A DNA stretch of 64,000 nucleotides from contig NZ_JAGSGD010000001.1 of assembly GCF_016772415.1 (NCBI RefSeq), positions 1,571,001 through 1,635,000 on the forward strand, in the 5' to 3' direction. Made by a program: the position numbers and the translations under genes. Below the pieces are notes generated by a model. That model searched no databases, had not been told where the DNA came from, and worked only from the letters and a program-made list of their open reading frames with translations. How positions within the stretch are numbered: the stretch's first letter is position 1; each line of letters begins with the position of its first letter. Positions 1 through 9,501 of the stretch are shown piece after piece. This DNA comes from Phenylobacterium glaciei. GTDB lineage: Bacteria > Pseudomonadota > Alphaproteobacteria > Caulobacterales > Caulobacteraceae.

Positions 1-1
1 C

Positions 2-1729
2 GAGCGGATTGAGGTGGTCCGCGGGCCGCAGGGCGCCCTTTACGGGGGAGGGTCTCTGAGCGGAATTTACCGCATCGTCACCCGAAAACCCGACCTGTTG
101 CATGCGTCAGCGCAGGTTTCTGGCTCCAGATCCTGGACACAGGACGGCGCGCCGAGCGGGGACGTCGAAGGCTATGCCAATCTTCCTTTGTTCGACGGCG
201 CGGCCGGGTTGAGGATCTCCGCCTACCAAGAGAGTCAGGGAGGGTATCTCGACGATATCAACCTCCGCCGCGACAACGTCGATCGGACGCGACGCTACGG
301 CGGCCGCGTCTCAATGAGCTTCCAGCCCAATGATATCTGGACAGTCGATCTCTCCGGAACGGTGCAGCATCTGAAGTCTGAGGACACCCACTATACGAAC
401 CGGGCCTCGGGCCTGCAGCGCGCCAGCCGGGTCGCCGAGCCGCACGGCAGCAGTATCGCACTCGTCGCCGCGACCGTCAGGGGGACCTGGGGATGGGGCG
501 AGCTCGTCTCCTCCACGGGGTTCGTGCGGCACACGTATTCCAGCCTCTATGACGCATCGGCCGTCGTGGACCTGTTCACGGCCAATGGCTCGGAGCGAGC
601 GGTCTATTCCGACACCACGCGGACGGAGATGCTGGTGCAAGATCTTGTCCTGACCTCGCGCGGCGCCGGTCCTTTCCAATGGCTGGCGGGCCTCTATGGG
701 TCTGACACGTCCGAGACCTCTCCCGCCACCCTGATGGCCCGTGGGCCTGTCGGTCCGCTCGCCGCAGTCTATCGCGACGAGAGGCGAGACCGCATTTTCG
801 AACTGGCGGCCTATGGCGAAGCCGCCCTTAGGGTCTCCCCAGGATGGACCGTCGCTCTGGGTGGCCGCGCTTTCAAGATAAGTGGGAAGACCACGTCGGA
901 TGTGGTGTCGGAACGCTTCGCGCCGCGGTCATTCGTGCGGCGCGCCGACTTCGCCGGTGTTTCACCCAAGGTTTCCCTCCAGTGGGAAACGGCGTCTGGA
1001 AATCTTGTCTACGCCGTGATTTCGGAGGGGTATCGGGCCGGCGGAATCAATTCGGGTGGCGCCAGACCCCTTGCGACAGCCCGCGAAACCTTCGCGCCCG
1101 ATCGCCTGCGCAACTATGAGCTCGGCGCCAAACTACACGCCTTCGACGGGCGCCTCGTGGCCCATTCGGCGCTGTTCTACGATGTATGGAAGAACATTCA
1201 GACCGACCAGTTCCGGCCATCGGGAATTCCATATACCGCCAATGTTGGCGACGCCCGTGTCGCGGGGCTGGAGACCGAACTCGCCTACAGCTGGGACATG
1301 GGCTTGACGCTGCAGGCCAACGCGCTGGTCTCACAAACCCGAATTATCCGCGCCAACCCGGACTATGCGCCGGAACTGACGCGGGGCCTGCCGGGAGCGC
1401 CGGGCCTTTCTGGGGGCGTTCTGGCGACCTACCAGCGCCGTGTGTTCGGCGACTTGGCCCTGCGGGTGGTGGGGGAGGCCAACTATGTGGGGCGTTCACG
1501 GGTGACCTTCGATCCGGCCTTGTCCCCGGAGATGGGCGGCTACGTCCGCGCCAAATTGTCGGTGGGACTAAGCGGCCGAAGACGTGCGGCGGAGGTGTTC
1601 ATCACCAACCCCGCCAACGCCTTAAGCGACACCTTCGCCTACGGAAATCCCTTCAGCTTCAGCCAGGTTCGGCAGGTCACCCCACAACGCCCCCGAACCA
1701 TGGGCGTGACCTTTTCGACCGCCTTCTAA
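2..1729 (+). CDS. TonB-dependent receptor, 5'-truncated by the window edge
   Basis: Outer-membrane TonB-dependent receptor for active uptake of an unidentified substrate. The first visible residues ERIEVVRGPQGALYG are the conserved end of the plug domain, so the signal peptide, TonB box and most of the plug lie left of the window. About 570 residues of beta-barrel follow, with the usual Tyr/Gly-rich strands, and the protein ends in Phe (STAF) as outer-membrane barrels do. The frame is open from base 2, so the apparent GTG start at 14 is not real. A low-G+C sugar-oxidation module and a second receptor follow on the same strand, which suggests a nutrient-acquisition region. The family is certain; the substrate is unknown. 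Confidence 0.93.
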   Translation, partial: ERIEVVRGPQGALYGGGSLSGIYRIVTRKPDLLHASAQVSGSRSWTQDGAPSGDVEGYANLPLFDGAAGLRISAYQESQGGYLDDINLRRDNVDRTRRYGGRVSMSFQPNDIWTVDLSGTVQHLKSEDTHYTNRASGLQRASRVAEPHGSSIALVAATVRGTWGWGELVSSTGFVRHTYSSLYDASAVVDLFTANGSERAVYSDTTRTEMLVQDLVLTSRGAGPFQWLAGLYGSDTSETSPATLMARGPVGPLAAVYRDERRDRIFELAAYGEAALRVSPGWTVALGGRAFKISGKTTSDVVSERFAPRSFVRRADFAGVSPKVSLQWETASGNLVYAVISEGYRAGGINSGGARPLATARETFAPDRLRNYELGAKLHAFDGRLVAHSALFYDVWKNIQTDQFRPSGIPYTANVGDARVAGLETELAYSWDMGLTLQANALVSQTRIIRANPDYAPELTRGLPGAPGLSGGVLATYQRRVFGDLALRVVGEANYVGRSRVTFDPALSPEMGGYVRAKLSVGLSGRRRAAEVFITNPANALSDTFAYGNPFSFSQVRQVTPQRPRTMGVTFSTAF

Positions 1730-2496
1730 AAAGAATTCCGACGGCACGTAGGGGTCGCCAAGTTTAGCGCCGTCTTGAAAGGGACACCGGGACCCACTGG
1801 AGGGGCCTTGGAGTCAGACCACGGCCCAACGGTTCTGGGCCGCGGCAGAGTGTCGCCCACCGCGGACCCGGTTCGTACAGGCGCGACGCCAGGATGAGCG
1901 CGGCCCCGCTGAGGAGAGCGGCTGGGGCCGCGCTCTCCTCCGCAAACAGTTTGGCGCCGGGGCCGCAAGCTCCAGGCCAGAATGACGCATCTGACCGTGC
2001 GAGCCGGCCGGCCATAGATTCTTAACCTGTATGGATGCTAACTTCTCAAATCGTAGCTTGGCCGACTAGCCCCCGGTTTTGCTCCGTCAGTGCGACGGCC
2101 ATGGTCGTCACACGTTGAAGCTTTGTCGGTTCTCCAGTCACCGACATCAGCTGCATAGCCCCGGCCTGGTGACGTCTACACAGGTCGGGGCGGCAACCTC
2201 GCGGGCGTCGTGGATCGGGTCGTTCGTCATTCTGCCCGCGCCCAGTAAACGCGTCGGCTAGATTTCCGTGCATGAACTATGATGGACGTATTGTTTACAG
2301 TGCCGCGCAATAAGCGCCAGAACTGGGATTTCTAGTTTAGAAAATCTACATATGTGAAAAAGACTGAGATTTATGTCGTCGTCTTATCGCAGCATCATCT
2401 ATTCATACCGTGAGTTGATCAGGTAACTGAGCGCTTTCGAAGCGGACCAATGCTCAAAGGCGTTACGGCGATGATTTTGCGGACAGGGCGGATCGC
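1730..2496. other. 767-bp intergenic region, increasingly AT-rich, containing repeat copy 1
   Basis: No open frame here looks like a real gene. The left part keeps chromosome-like composition. The 115-bp direct repeat copy 1 lies in the middle. From about 2280 the DNA becomes markedly AT-rich (for example around 2320-2400), marking the start of a segment compositionally unlike the rest of the window. A promoter for the downstream SDR gene presumably lies in the AT-rich part, but I cannot pick out convincing -35/-10 boxes. Confidence 0.6.
2081..2195. repeat. 115-bp direct repeat, copy 1 (left end of low-G+C module)
   Basis: Identical to 4420-4534 except for one base (C at 2088, T at 4427), in the same orientation, 2339 bp apart. 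The two copies bracket the SDR and SMP-30 genes. The similarity stops abruptly at both edges. On the minus strand both copies sit inside open frames that share about 36 residues, but I do not recognise the peptide. The copies could be ends of a degraded insertion element, or the scar of a duplication or homologous insertion. Confidence 0.9.
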
Positions 2497-3249
2497 ATGG
2501 AAGAGTTGGCAATATTCCCGAGTCTGAAGGGCAAGGTGGCCTTCGTCACTGGTGGAGCAAGCGGACTTGGCGGCGCAATTGTGGAGGCCTTCCACAGGCA
2601 AGGTGCTAAGCCAGCATTCATTGATATTGACGAAGCGGCGGGTGCGGCCCTCGCTGGGCGACTAGGTGGTTGCTGGTTTCGTAAGTGCGATGTTACGGAT
2701 CCTGTAGATCTTCAAAGGGCGATCGTAGACGCCGCTCAAGAGCTTGGCGCATTAGACATCATCGTAAACAATGTAGCGAACGACGTAAGACACGCCGCGA
2801 GTGAAACCTCGCCAGAAGCATGGCGTCAAATATTAGCAGTGAACCTCGATCCTGCATTTTTTACTTCGATAGCGGCTCTTCCTTTTATGAAGGTAGCCGG
2901 TGGTGGCTCGATCATCAACATCACGTCGATCAACGCGATTCTCGGTCCTGCAAATCTTGCCGGCTATGTGGCGGCCAAGGGCGCTATCAATGCAATGACG
3001 AAGTCGCTGGCCCGCGAATGGGGTCAGTTCAAGGTTCGCGTCAATGCCATTGCGCCAGGTTGGATCGTTACAGATCGCCAACTTAAGCTTTGGCTTACGC
3101 CGGAAGCGGAATCGGAGTGGATGACGCAAGTTTCATTGCAACGGCGTATTTATCCGCAAGATGTTACACCGTTAGTATTATTTTTAGCGGCCTCGGACAG
3201 CTCAGTGATTACTGGCCAGGTGATGGTGATTGATGGTGGGAGGACGTAA
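2497..3249 (+). CDS. XylB-like short-chain dehydrogenase (sugar 1-dehydrogenase)
   Basis: A classical 250-aa SDR, probably oxidising an aldose at C1 with NAD(P)+ to the lactone. The dinucleotide motif TGGASGLG is at residues 18-25, the NN of the NNAG position at 91-92, the active-site Asn at 116, Ser144, and Tyr157-x3-Lys161. From memory, the overall pattern resembles Caulobacter xylose dehydrogenase XylB: an early PSLKGK, VNN..ND.RH, a TxRQ..W.TPE segment and RI.P..V..LVLFLA. The next gene is an SMP-30 lactonase, as with XylB-XylC. Codon use is unlike the neighbours: TTA Leu codons cluster near 3170-3186 and G+C is clearly lower, which points to recent transfer. The sugar specificity is inferred, not shown. 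Confidence 0.88.
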   Translation: MEELAIFPSLKGKVAFVTGGASGLGGAIVEAFHRQGAKPAFIDIDEAAGAALAGRLGGCWFRKCDVTDPVDLQRAIVDAAQELGALDIIVNNVANDVRHAASETSPEAWRQILAVNLDPAFFTSIAALPFMKVAGGGSIINITSINAILGPANLAGYVAAKGAINAMTKSLAREWGQFKVRVNAIAPGWIVTDRQLKLWLTPEAESEWMTQVSLQRRIYPQDVTPLVLFLAASDSSVITGQVMVIDGGRT

Positions 3250-3305
3250 GGTCTCAGCAGAGGTCGGTCGTTAATTGCTCGCTGTTATCTTGAGTTGGAA
3301 AGCGA

Positions 3306-4181
3306 ATGGACGTAGTTCAGTGTCTTGTCGAATGCGCAAACACCCTAGGCGAGGGCCCGTGTTGGGATGAAGCTGCGGGTCGACTGTATTGGTTTGATAT
3401 TCGAGCGCGGCGCCTTCATTGGCTCGAACCATCCACCAACCTGACCGGCGAAGCGCTTCTGCCACTCAGGGCAAGCGCGGGTGCGGTTTGCTCAGACGGA
3501 ACTCTACTTTTGGCTACTGAGGCTGGCCTAGCGACCTTCAGTCCATCGACGCTTGAGTTTGAGCTTATCTATCTTGTGGCCGTTCCGGCCGGTTTTCGCT
3601 CTAACGACGGTAAACTGGATCGCCAGGGACGCTTCTGGTGGAGCATGATGGACGACAATGAGGGCGAGAGACCAGGCTCTGTCTACCGTACAAATCCCGA
3701 TGGTAGCACCGCGATGGTATTGGACGGAATACACATTCCCAACACCCTAGCTTGCAGTGCTGATGGACAAGTTCTTTTCATAGCAGATTCGAAGCTGCAG
3801 ACGATCTTCACGCATGATGTCGATGCCCTCGGGCGCCTATCTAGGCAACGAGTCTTCGCGCATACCCGGGGTGAGGTCGGAACGCCAGATGGGGCCGCCA
3901 TCGATGCTGAAGGTTATCTTTGGAGCGCGCAGTGGGGGGCGTCGCGGCTCGTTCGCTACGACAACCATGGCATGATCGAGCGGGTGGTTCGGATGCCCGT
4001 ATCGCAACCCACTTCGTGTGCATTCGGAGGGAAGGATTTGGCCACGTTGTTTGTGACCAGCGCCCGCGACGGGCTTTCGGAATCGGAGTTGACCCTTGAG
4101 CCTTTGGCAGGCGGTCTCTTCGCGCTAAAACCGGGCGTAACTGGAATGCCCACGCCCATCCGCCGCGCCAGCCACAAGTAG
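3306..4181 (+). CDS. SMP-30/gluconolactonase family sugar lactonase (XylC-like)
   Basis: A 291-aa six-bladed beta-propeller lactonase that would hydrolyse the aldonolactone made by the preceding dehydrogenase. Family metal-site residues are visible: Glu16 in LGEGP, Asn100-Asp101 in FRSNDGK, the Asn of IPNTLA, and the Asp of TPDGAA. Length matches the family. It lies 56 bp after the SDR on the same strand and inside the same direct repeats, so the two form a sugar-oxidation pair for a non-phosphorylative pathway such as the xylose or arabinose routes. No dehydratase or later enzyme is present, so the pair must feed a pathway encoded elsewhere or act only as an oxidising module. Confidence 0.9.
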   Translation: MDVVQCLVECANTLGEGPCWDEAAGRLYWFDIRARRLHWLEPSTNLTGEALLPLRASAGAVCSDGTLLLATEAGLATFSPSTLEFELIYLVAVPAGFRSNDGKLDRQGRFWWSMMDDNEGERPGSVYRTNPDGSTAMVLDGIHIPNTLACSADGQVLFIADSKLQTIFTHDVDALGRLSRQRVFAHTRGEVGTPDGAAIDAEGYLWSAQWGASRLVRYDNHGMIERVVRMPVSQPTSCAFGGKDLATLFVTSARDGLSESELTLEPLAGGLFALKPGVTGMPTPIRRASHK

Positions 4182-4730
4182 ACAACCTGGAGGCCCAGAC
4201 CGGCGCTTGGCTATTGATCGCCGCGAACATCCAGATTCCGACCGACACCCAGGAATTCTCCATCAACATGGCGAACTTGAGCCACTGGGCCCTACCCATG
4301 CGCCGCCAGGTCGACGTGCCTGGCTGGCTGCGACTTCAACATGCGTTAGGTGGCTTCCATGGTCGCCGACGTCCACCGGGCGATGAGTCGGGGCGGTGTC
4401 TTCAGGTGCCCATGGGCTCGCTCCGTTAGTGCGACGGCCATGGTCGTCACACGTTGAAGCTTTGTCGGTTCTCCAGTCACCGACATCAGCTGCATAGCCC
4501 CGGCCTGGTGACGTCTACACAGGTCGGGGCGGCAGCTTGGGGCAGACGTTTCAACCATCCCCTCATGTCCGCTTGTCGCACAACGCGCATGCCAGCTCCG
4601 TCAGGCTCGCCCGCACCGACTTGCATGATGTTTTTGACTCACGTTGCAAAAATGCTGCCCCAACCCATGCTGAGAGGGACTAGAAGCGCGCCAACTCTTC
4701 GGTTTGTCCGGATGATATTGGGGTTTTCGA
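4182..4730. other. 549-bp intergenic region containing repeat copy 2
   Basis: No convincing gene was seen. Repeat copy 2 lies in the middle. The stretch 4180-4420 is open on the plus strand for roughly 70 codons but lacks a recognisable start, ribosome site or family, and may be a remnant. The promoter for the receptor at 4731 should lie in the last 150 bp. Confidence 0.55.
4420..4534. repeat. 115-bp direct repeat, copy 2 (right end of low-G+C module)
   Basis: The second copy of the repeat at 2081-2195, same orientation, one mismatch. Flanking bases outside 4420 and 4534 differ from those around copy 1, so the duplicated unit is about 115 bp. Near identity indicates that the duplication or insertion is recent. 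Confidence 0.9.
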
Positions 4731-7169
4731 ATGCGCCACCGCTCGCTGCTCTACGCCGCCGTTTCCGCCGCCGCTCTCTGGGCGGGCGCCGCCACCGCTC
4801 AAACCGCAGCGGGTTCGGGCTCTGGTGAAGTCAATGTCGAGGAGTTGGTGGTCACCGGCACCCGCGTCGTCGGCCGTTCCCGGCTCGATACCCTTGTCCC
4901 CGTCGATGTCATCGGCGCCGAGGCCATCAGCCGCCAGGGCGCCTCCACCGAACTGGCCCAGGCGCTGGCCAACCTGACCCCCGCTCTGGATTTCCCGCGT
5001 CCGGCGATCACTGACGGCACCGACCACGTTCGCCCCGCCACCCTGCGCGGCCTGGCCCCTGATCAGACCTTGGTCCTTGTGAATGGCATGCGCGGCCATG
5101 TCTCGGCCCTCGTGGCGGTGAACGGCTCCATCGGCCGCGGCTCCACCGCCTTCGACCTCAACACCATCCCCACCGTAACCGTCGACCGTGTGGAGGTCCT
5201 GCGCGACGGCGCCTCGGCCCAGTATGGCGCCGACGCCATCGCCGGGGTGATGAATATCCGCCTGCGCGAAGCGGCGTCCGGTGGCGGCGCCACCCTGAAC
5301 TACGGGATCTTTGACACCTCCGTGCGCACCTCGCGCGGCAAGCGCGACGCCCACGACGGCCTGACCGAGTCGGTCGCCGCGTGGCAGGGCTTTGGTCTCG
5401 GCGATGGCGGCTTCCTGACGGTGTCGGGCGAGTACGTAAACCGCCACCCTACCAACCGATCCAACTATGTCGACGCTGTCGCGCTGCCGCTCTACAATTC
5501 GACCCGCATCATCGGCCGCTACGGCGACCCGAAGGTTGAGAGCTATTCGGTCTTCGCCAATGCCGGCCTGCCGCTGAACGACACCTGGTCGGTCTATGGC
5601 TTCGCCGGCTACCAGCACCGCGACACCAACGCCGCGGCCACCGCGCGCGCCTATAACAACGCCAACAACGTGCCATCGGTCTATCCGGGCGGGTTCCTCC
5701 CGCAGATCGAAACCGAGATCAAGGATCTGACGGTCCAGGGCGGCGTCAAGGGCGAAGCGGCGGGCTGGAAGGTCGATCTCTCGGCCAACTACGGGAAGAA
5801 CGAGCTGAACTACACGGTGGTGAACTCGATCAACGCGTCTTATGGCGCGGCCTCGCAGCGCACCTTCAGGGCCGGCTCGCTCGAGTATACCCAATGGATT
5901 GTCGACCTGAACCTGTCGCGCACCTTCGACGTGGGTCTCGTTGAGCCGCTCAATGTGGCCGGAGGCCTGGAGTACCGCGACGAGGGCTTCAAGATCGGCG
6001 CCGGCGAACCTGCCTCCTACACGGTTGGTCCCGACCCGACCAAGGCCGGCGTCTCTCAAGGCTTCCCGGGTTTCCGCCCCGCCAATGTGGTGGATGTCTC
6101 GCGACATAACTACGCCGTCTACGCCGACGTCGAAGGCAAGCTGACCGATAAGCTCGGCTTCGACATCGCCGCTCGCTATGAGGATTATTCCGACTTCGGC
6201 GGCAAGGGCACGGGCAAGATCGCCCTGCGTTATGACTTCAACGACGCTTTCGCCCTGCGCGGCGCGGTCTCCACCGGCTTCAAGGCCCCGGCCCTTCAGC
6301 AGCAGTACTTCACCTACACCTCCACCAACAACGTCCTGGTGGGCTCGACCTTCCAGCTCATCGAGGTCGGCACCTTCCCGGTGTCGAGCGCCGTGGCCCG
6401 TGCGCTCGGCGCCAAGCCGCTGGAGCCGGAAACCTCGGTCAATTACTCGCTGGGCGCTGTCTACCGCGCCGGCGCCTTTGAGCTGACCGTCGACGCCTAC
6501 CAGATCGAGCTTGAGAACCGCATCGTGCTTTCGGAGAACCTGCCGAATACCAACACCCCTGCGGCGACCACCGCGGCGATCAACGCTCTCCTGGCCCCGT
6601 TCGGCGTGAGCGCGGCGCGCTTCTTCATTAACGGCGTCGACACCACCACCAAGGGCGTCGACGTGGTGGCCCGCTATCACTTCGATCTGGGCGACAGCCG
6701 CCTGGACCTGACCGGCGCGGCCAACTTCAACGACACCGAAGTCACCAAAACGCCGGCCCTGCCCACCTTGTCGGCCCTGCCGCAGCCGGCCTTCCTCTTC
6801 GATCGCGGCAATCGCCTGACCTATGAAGAAGGCACCCCCGAGCGCAAGCTGGTGTTCGGGGCTGATTGGACCCGCAACAATGTGGCCATCAGCACCAAGG
6901 TCACGGACTATGACAGCGTTCTGGTTCCGAACAACAATGCGGCCTTCGACTACAGTACCGGTCGCGCCGTCCTCGTGGACCTGGAAGGTCGCTACACCTT
7001 CCCCATGGGTGTGACCGTGGCGCTGGGCGCCAATAACATCCTTGACGAATATCCCCGCTTCACCCCCAGCGCCAACAGCGGCGCGACGGGCTCCATCGGC
7101 TTCCCGGGCTTCTCGCCCTTCGGCTTCAACGGCCGCTTCGTCTATGGCCGTCTGAGCTACAAGTGGTAG
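4731..7169 (+). CDS. TonB-dependent receptor
   Basis: A complete 812-aa TonB-dependent outer-membrane receptor. It starts with a signal peptide (basic MRHR, Ala-rich core, cleavage likely after ATAQ). A TonB-box-like EELVVTGTRV follows at about residues 38-47, then the plug, including a TVDRVEVLRDGASAQYGADA segment, and a long beta-barrel ending YGRLSYKW. It is transcribed in the same direction as the sugar module upstream but 549 bp away, so it need not be in the same operon. A strong hairpin terminator follows the stop. The substrate is unknown; a carbohydrate is a reasonable guess from context only. Confidence 0.95.
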   Translation: MRHRSLLYAAVSAAALWAGAATAQTAAGSGSGEVNVEELVVTGTRVVGRSRLDTLVPVDVIGAEAISRQGASTELAQALANLTPALDFPRPAITDGTDHVRPATLRGLAPDQTLVLVNGMRGHVSALVAVNGSIGRGSTAFDLNTIPTVTVDRVEVLRDGASAQYGADAIAGVMNIRLREAASGGGATLNYGIFDTSVRTSRGKRDAHDGLTESVAAWQGFGLGDGGFLTVSGEYVNRHPTNRSNYVDAVALPLYNSTRIIGRYGDPKVESYSVFANAGLPLNDTWSVYGFAGYQHRDTNAAATARAYNNANNVPSVYPGGFLPQIETEIKDLTVQGGVKGEAAGWKVDLSANYGKNELNYTVVNSINASYGAASQRTFRAGSLEYTQWIVDLNLSRTFDVGLVEPLNVAGGLEYRDEGFKIGAGEPASYTVGPDPTKAGVSQGFPGFRPANVVDVSRHNYAVYADVEGKLTDKLGFDIAARYEDYSDFGGKGTGKIALRYDFNDAFALRGAVSTGFKAPALQQQYFTYTSTNNVLVGSTFQLIEVGTFPVSSAVARALGAKPLEPETSVNYSLGAVYRAGAFELTVDAYQIELENRIVLSENLPNTNTPAATTAAINALLAPFGVSAARFFINGVDTTTKGVDVVARYHFDLGDSRLDLTGAANFNDTEVTKTPALPTLSALPQPAFLFDRGNRLTYEEGTPERKLVFGADWTRNNVAISTKVTDYDSVLVPNNNAAFDYSTGRAVLVDLEGRYTFPMGVTVALGANNILDEYPRFTPSANSGATGSIGFPGFSPFGFNGRFVYGRLSYKW

Positions 7170-7197
7170 GTCACGACATAGGTTGAACGACCTGGAC

Positions 7198-7230
7198 GGC
7201 GCGGCGTGTCAAACGCCGCGCCGTTCTTCG
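7198..7230 (+). terminator. Rho-independent terminator after TonB receptor
   Basis: A 9-bp perfect GC stem (7198-7206 with 7214-7222), a 7-nt loop, then a short T-containing tail, 29 bp after the receptor stop codon. Confidence 0.75.
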
Positions 7231-7513
7231 TATGGATGGGGAAGTAGAAATAGACACCGGTGTCATTGGTGTCACAGATTCATGTCTGCGACCTAGGACC
7301 CGTACCAGTCAGCGCCTTGTAACGCCGATATTGTCATATTTATAAACCTAAAGCGGACCGGCATTTCCGACTTACCCTGCGTAACATTGGGCTTAACAAC
7401 AGATTTCGGCGCCGCCTTTGCTTTGCGGCTCTCGCCATTTAGAATTTGGTTCATTAGGGATCGGACCCATATTGGGGCGCTGCAGCGCCTGGGGCCGGCT
7501 GGGGAGTTTTGCT

Positions 7514-9367
7514 TTGACCGCCACCACGACTATTCCGGGGCTTTTCCCCGCACCGACCAAACACGCCAAACTCATCGCCTGGGTGCAGCAGACCGCCGCC
7601 ATGACCCAGCCAGACCGGGTGCATTGGTGTGACGGCTCGGACGCGGAATGGAACGCCCTGACCGCGGAGCTGGTTGCCGGCGGCACGCTGAAGCCGCTGA
7701 ACCCCGTCAAGCGGCCCAACTCCTTCTTCGCCGCCTCCGATCCCCGCGACGTCGCCCGGGTCGAGAGCCGCACCTTCATCTGCTCGGAGAAGGAAGAGGA
7801 CGCCGGCCCGACCAACAACTGGCTCGACCCGACCGAGATGCGCGCCGACCTGCAGGACCTGTTCAAGGGCTGCATGAAGGGCCGCACCATGTATGTGGTG
7901 CCGTTCAGCATGGGCCCGCTGGGCTCCAAGATCAGCCAGCTGGGCGTCGAGATCACCGACAGCGCCTATGTGGCCATCTCGATGCGCGTCATGACCCGCA
8001 TGGGCGCCGGCGCCTTGAAGGAGATCGGTGACGACGGCTTCTTCGTCCCGGCCCTGCACTCGGTGGGCATGCCCTTGGCAGACGGTCAGGCCGACGTCGC
8101 CTGGCCCTGCAACGAGATCAAGTACATCGTCCACTTCCCCGAGAGCCGGGAAATTTGGTCCTACGGTTCGGGCTATGGCGGCAACGCGCTGCTGGGCAAG
8201 AAGTGCTTCGCCCTTCGCATCGCCTCGGTCATGGCCCGCGACGAGGGCTGGTTCGCCGAGCACATGCTGATCCTCAAGCTGACCTCGCCGGAGGGCGTCG
8301 TCCGCTACATCGCCGCGGCGTTCCCCAGCGCCTGCGGCAAGACCAACATGGCCATGCTGCAGCCGACCCTGCCGGGCTGGAAGGCCGAGACCATCGGCGA
8401 CGACATCTGCTGGATGCGCTTCGGCGACGACGGCCGCCTCTACGCCATCAATCCGGAAGCCGGTTTCTTCGGCGTGGCCCCCGGCACCGGGATCGAGACC
8501 AACAAGAACGCCGTGGACTCGCTGCATTCCAACAGCGTCTTCACCAATGTGGCGCTCACCGCCGACGGCGACGTCTGGTGGGAAGGCCTCACCGACACCC
8601 CGCCCGAAGGCCTCACCGACTGGAAGGGCCGCCCCTGGTCGCCCGAGAGCGGCGAGCCGGCCGCCCACCCCAACGCCCGCTTCACGGTGCCCGCGGCCCA
8701 GTGCCCGGTCATCGCCCCGGAATGGGAAGACCCCAAGGGCGTGCCGATCTCAGCCATCCTGTTCGGCGGCCGCCGCGCCAGCGCTGTGCCGCTGGTGACC
8801 GAGGCCTTCGACTGGGCCCACGGCGTTTTCTTGGCCTCCAACGTCGCCTCTGAAGGCACGGCGGCGGCGGAGAACAAGATCGGCGAGTTGCGCCGCGATC
8901 CCTTCGCCATGCTGCCCTTCTGCGGCTACAACATGGGTGACTACTTCGATCACTGGCTTAAGATGGGCGCCAAGGCTGACGCCTCGAAGCTGCCGCGCAT
9001 CTATTTCGTCAACTGGTTCCGCAAGGACGAGAAGGGCAAGTTCGTCTGGCCGGGCTACGGCGAGAACAGCCGCGTGCTCAAATGGATCTTCGGCCGCCTG
9101 GAAGGCGAGGCCGCGGCCACCGACACCGCCATCGGCCGCGTGCCGAGCCAGGAGAGCCTGGACCTTTCCGGTCTCAGCCTGACCCAGGCGCAGCTTGATT
9201 TGCTGCTCACCGTCGACGCGGCGGTCTGGCAGGAAGAAGCGGCCCTGATCCCGCCGGCCTATGAGAAGTTCGGCGACCATATGCCGAAGGCCCTGTGGGC
9301 CCAGTACGAGGCCCTGGTCAGCCGTCTGGCCCAGGCCGCCCGCCCGGCCATGATGGTCGCGGAATAG
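7514..9367 (+). CDS. pckG: Phosphoenolpyruvate carboxykinase (GTP)
   Basis: A 617-aa GTP-type PEPCK (EC 4.1.1.32), converting oxaloacetate and GTP to PEP, GDP and CO2 for gluconeogenesis in the cytosol. The kinase-1a loop FPSACGKTN, with the reactive Cys of this class, is at about residue 270. The late segment [13 protein letters not shown] is also diagnostic. I chose the TTG at 7514 because GGGGAG at 7500-7505 gives an ideal ribosome site. The frame is open further upstream to an ATG at 7418, but that would add 32 unfamiliar residues. It is monocistronic: a terminator lies before it and a repeat element after it. Confidence 0.95.
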   Translation: MTATTTIPGLFPAPTKHAKLIAWVQQTAAMTQPDRVHWCDGSDAEWNALTAELVAGGTLKPLNPVKRPNSFFAASDPRDVARVESRTFICSEKEEDAGPTNNWLDPTEMRADLQDLFKGCMKGRTMYVVPFSMGPLGSKISQLGVEITDSAYVAISMRVMTRMGAGALKEIGDDGFFVPALHSVGMPLADGQADVAWPCNEIKYIVHFPESREIWSYGSGYGGNALLGKKCFALRIASVMARDEGWFAEHMLILKLTSPEGVVRYIAAAFPSACGKTNMAMLQPTLPGWKAETIGDDICWMRFGDDGRLYAINPEAGFFGVAPGTGIETNKNAVDSLHSNSVFTNVALTADGDVWWEGLTDTPPEGLTDWKGRPWSPESGEPAAHPNARFTVPAAQCPVIAPEWEDPKGVPISAILFGGRRASAVPLVTEAFDWAHGVFLASNVASEGTAAAENKIGELRRDPFAMLPFCGYNMGDYFDHWLKMGAKADASKLPRIYFVNWFRKDEKGKFVWPGYGENSRVLKWIFGRLEGEAAATDTAIGRVPSQESLDLSGLSLTQAQLDLLLTVDAAVWQEEAALIPPAYEKFGDHMPKALWAQYEALVSRLAQAARPAMMVAE

Positions 9368-9370
9368 GAC

Positions 9371-9489
9371 CTGGAGCGGGATGCGAAACGTGGGCGCCGG
9401 TTTTTCGCGTCAATCCCGCTCCAAACACAAAGAATCGATCATGTCTTATGACTTTGGATCGGTTCGATCCAAAGTGATCGTGATCTAGG
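9371..9489. repeat. Double-hairpin intergenic repeat, copy A
   Basis: Two adjacent stem-loops. The first has a 10-bp stem (9373-9382 with 9413-9422) enclosing an inner CGAAA/TTTCG stem. The second has a perfect 10-bp stem (9451-9460 with 9466-9475). It ends in CTAG. The architecture matches the elements at 24681, 43160 and 49882, although the stem sequences differ. It lies between pckG and the xdhC-like gene and could also act as a transcription terminator or RNA-stability element. Confidence 0.8.
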
Positions 9490-9501
9490 GCGGGGCGCGC
9501 C

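Noticed and set aside
1726..2015. A small minus-strand gene after the first TonB receptor
   Set aside because: Open frames of about 80 codons with no ribosome site, no family and biased Arg/Pro/Gly content; probably chance.
4680..6680. A 666-codon open frame antisense to the TonB receptor
   Set aside because: Gly/Arg/Val/Asp-rich translation without any family motif, entirely inside the well-supported receptor gene. Long antisense frames are common in high-G+C DNA because stop codons are rare. The same applies to the frames at 16109-18370, 19992-22658, 32430-34733 and 56489-59134.
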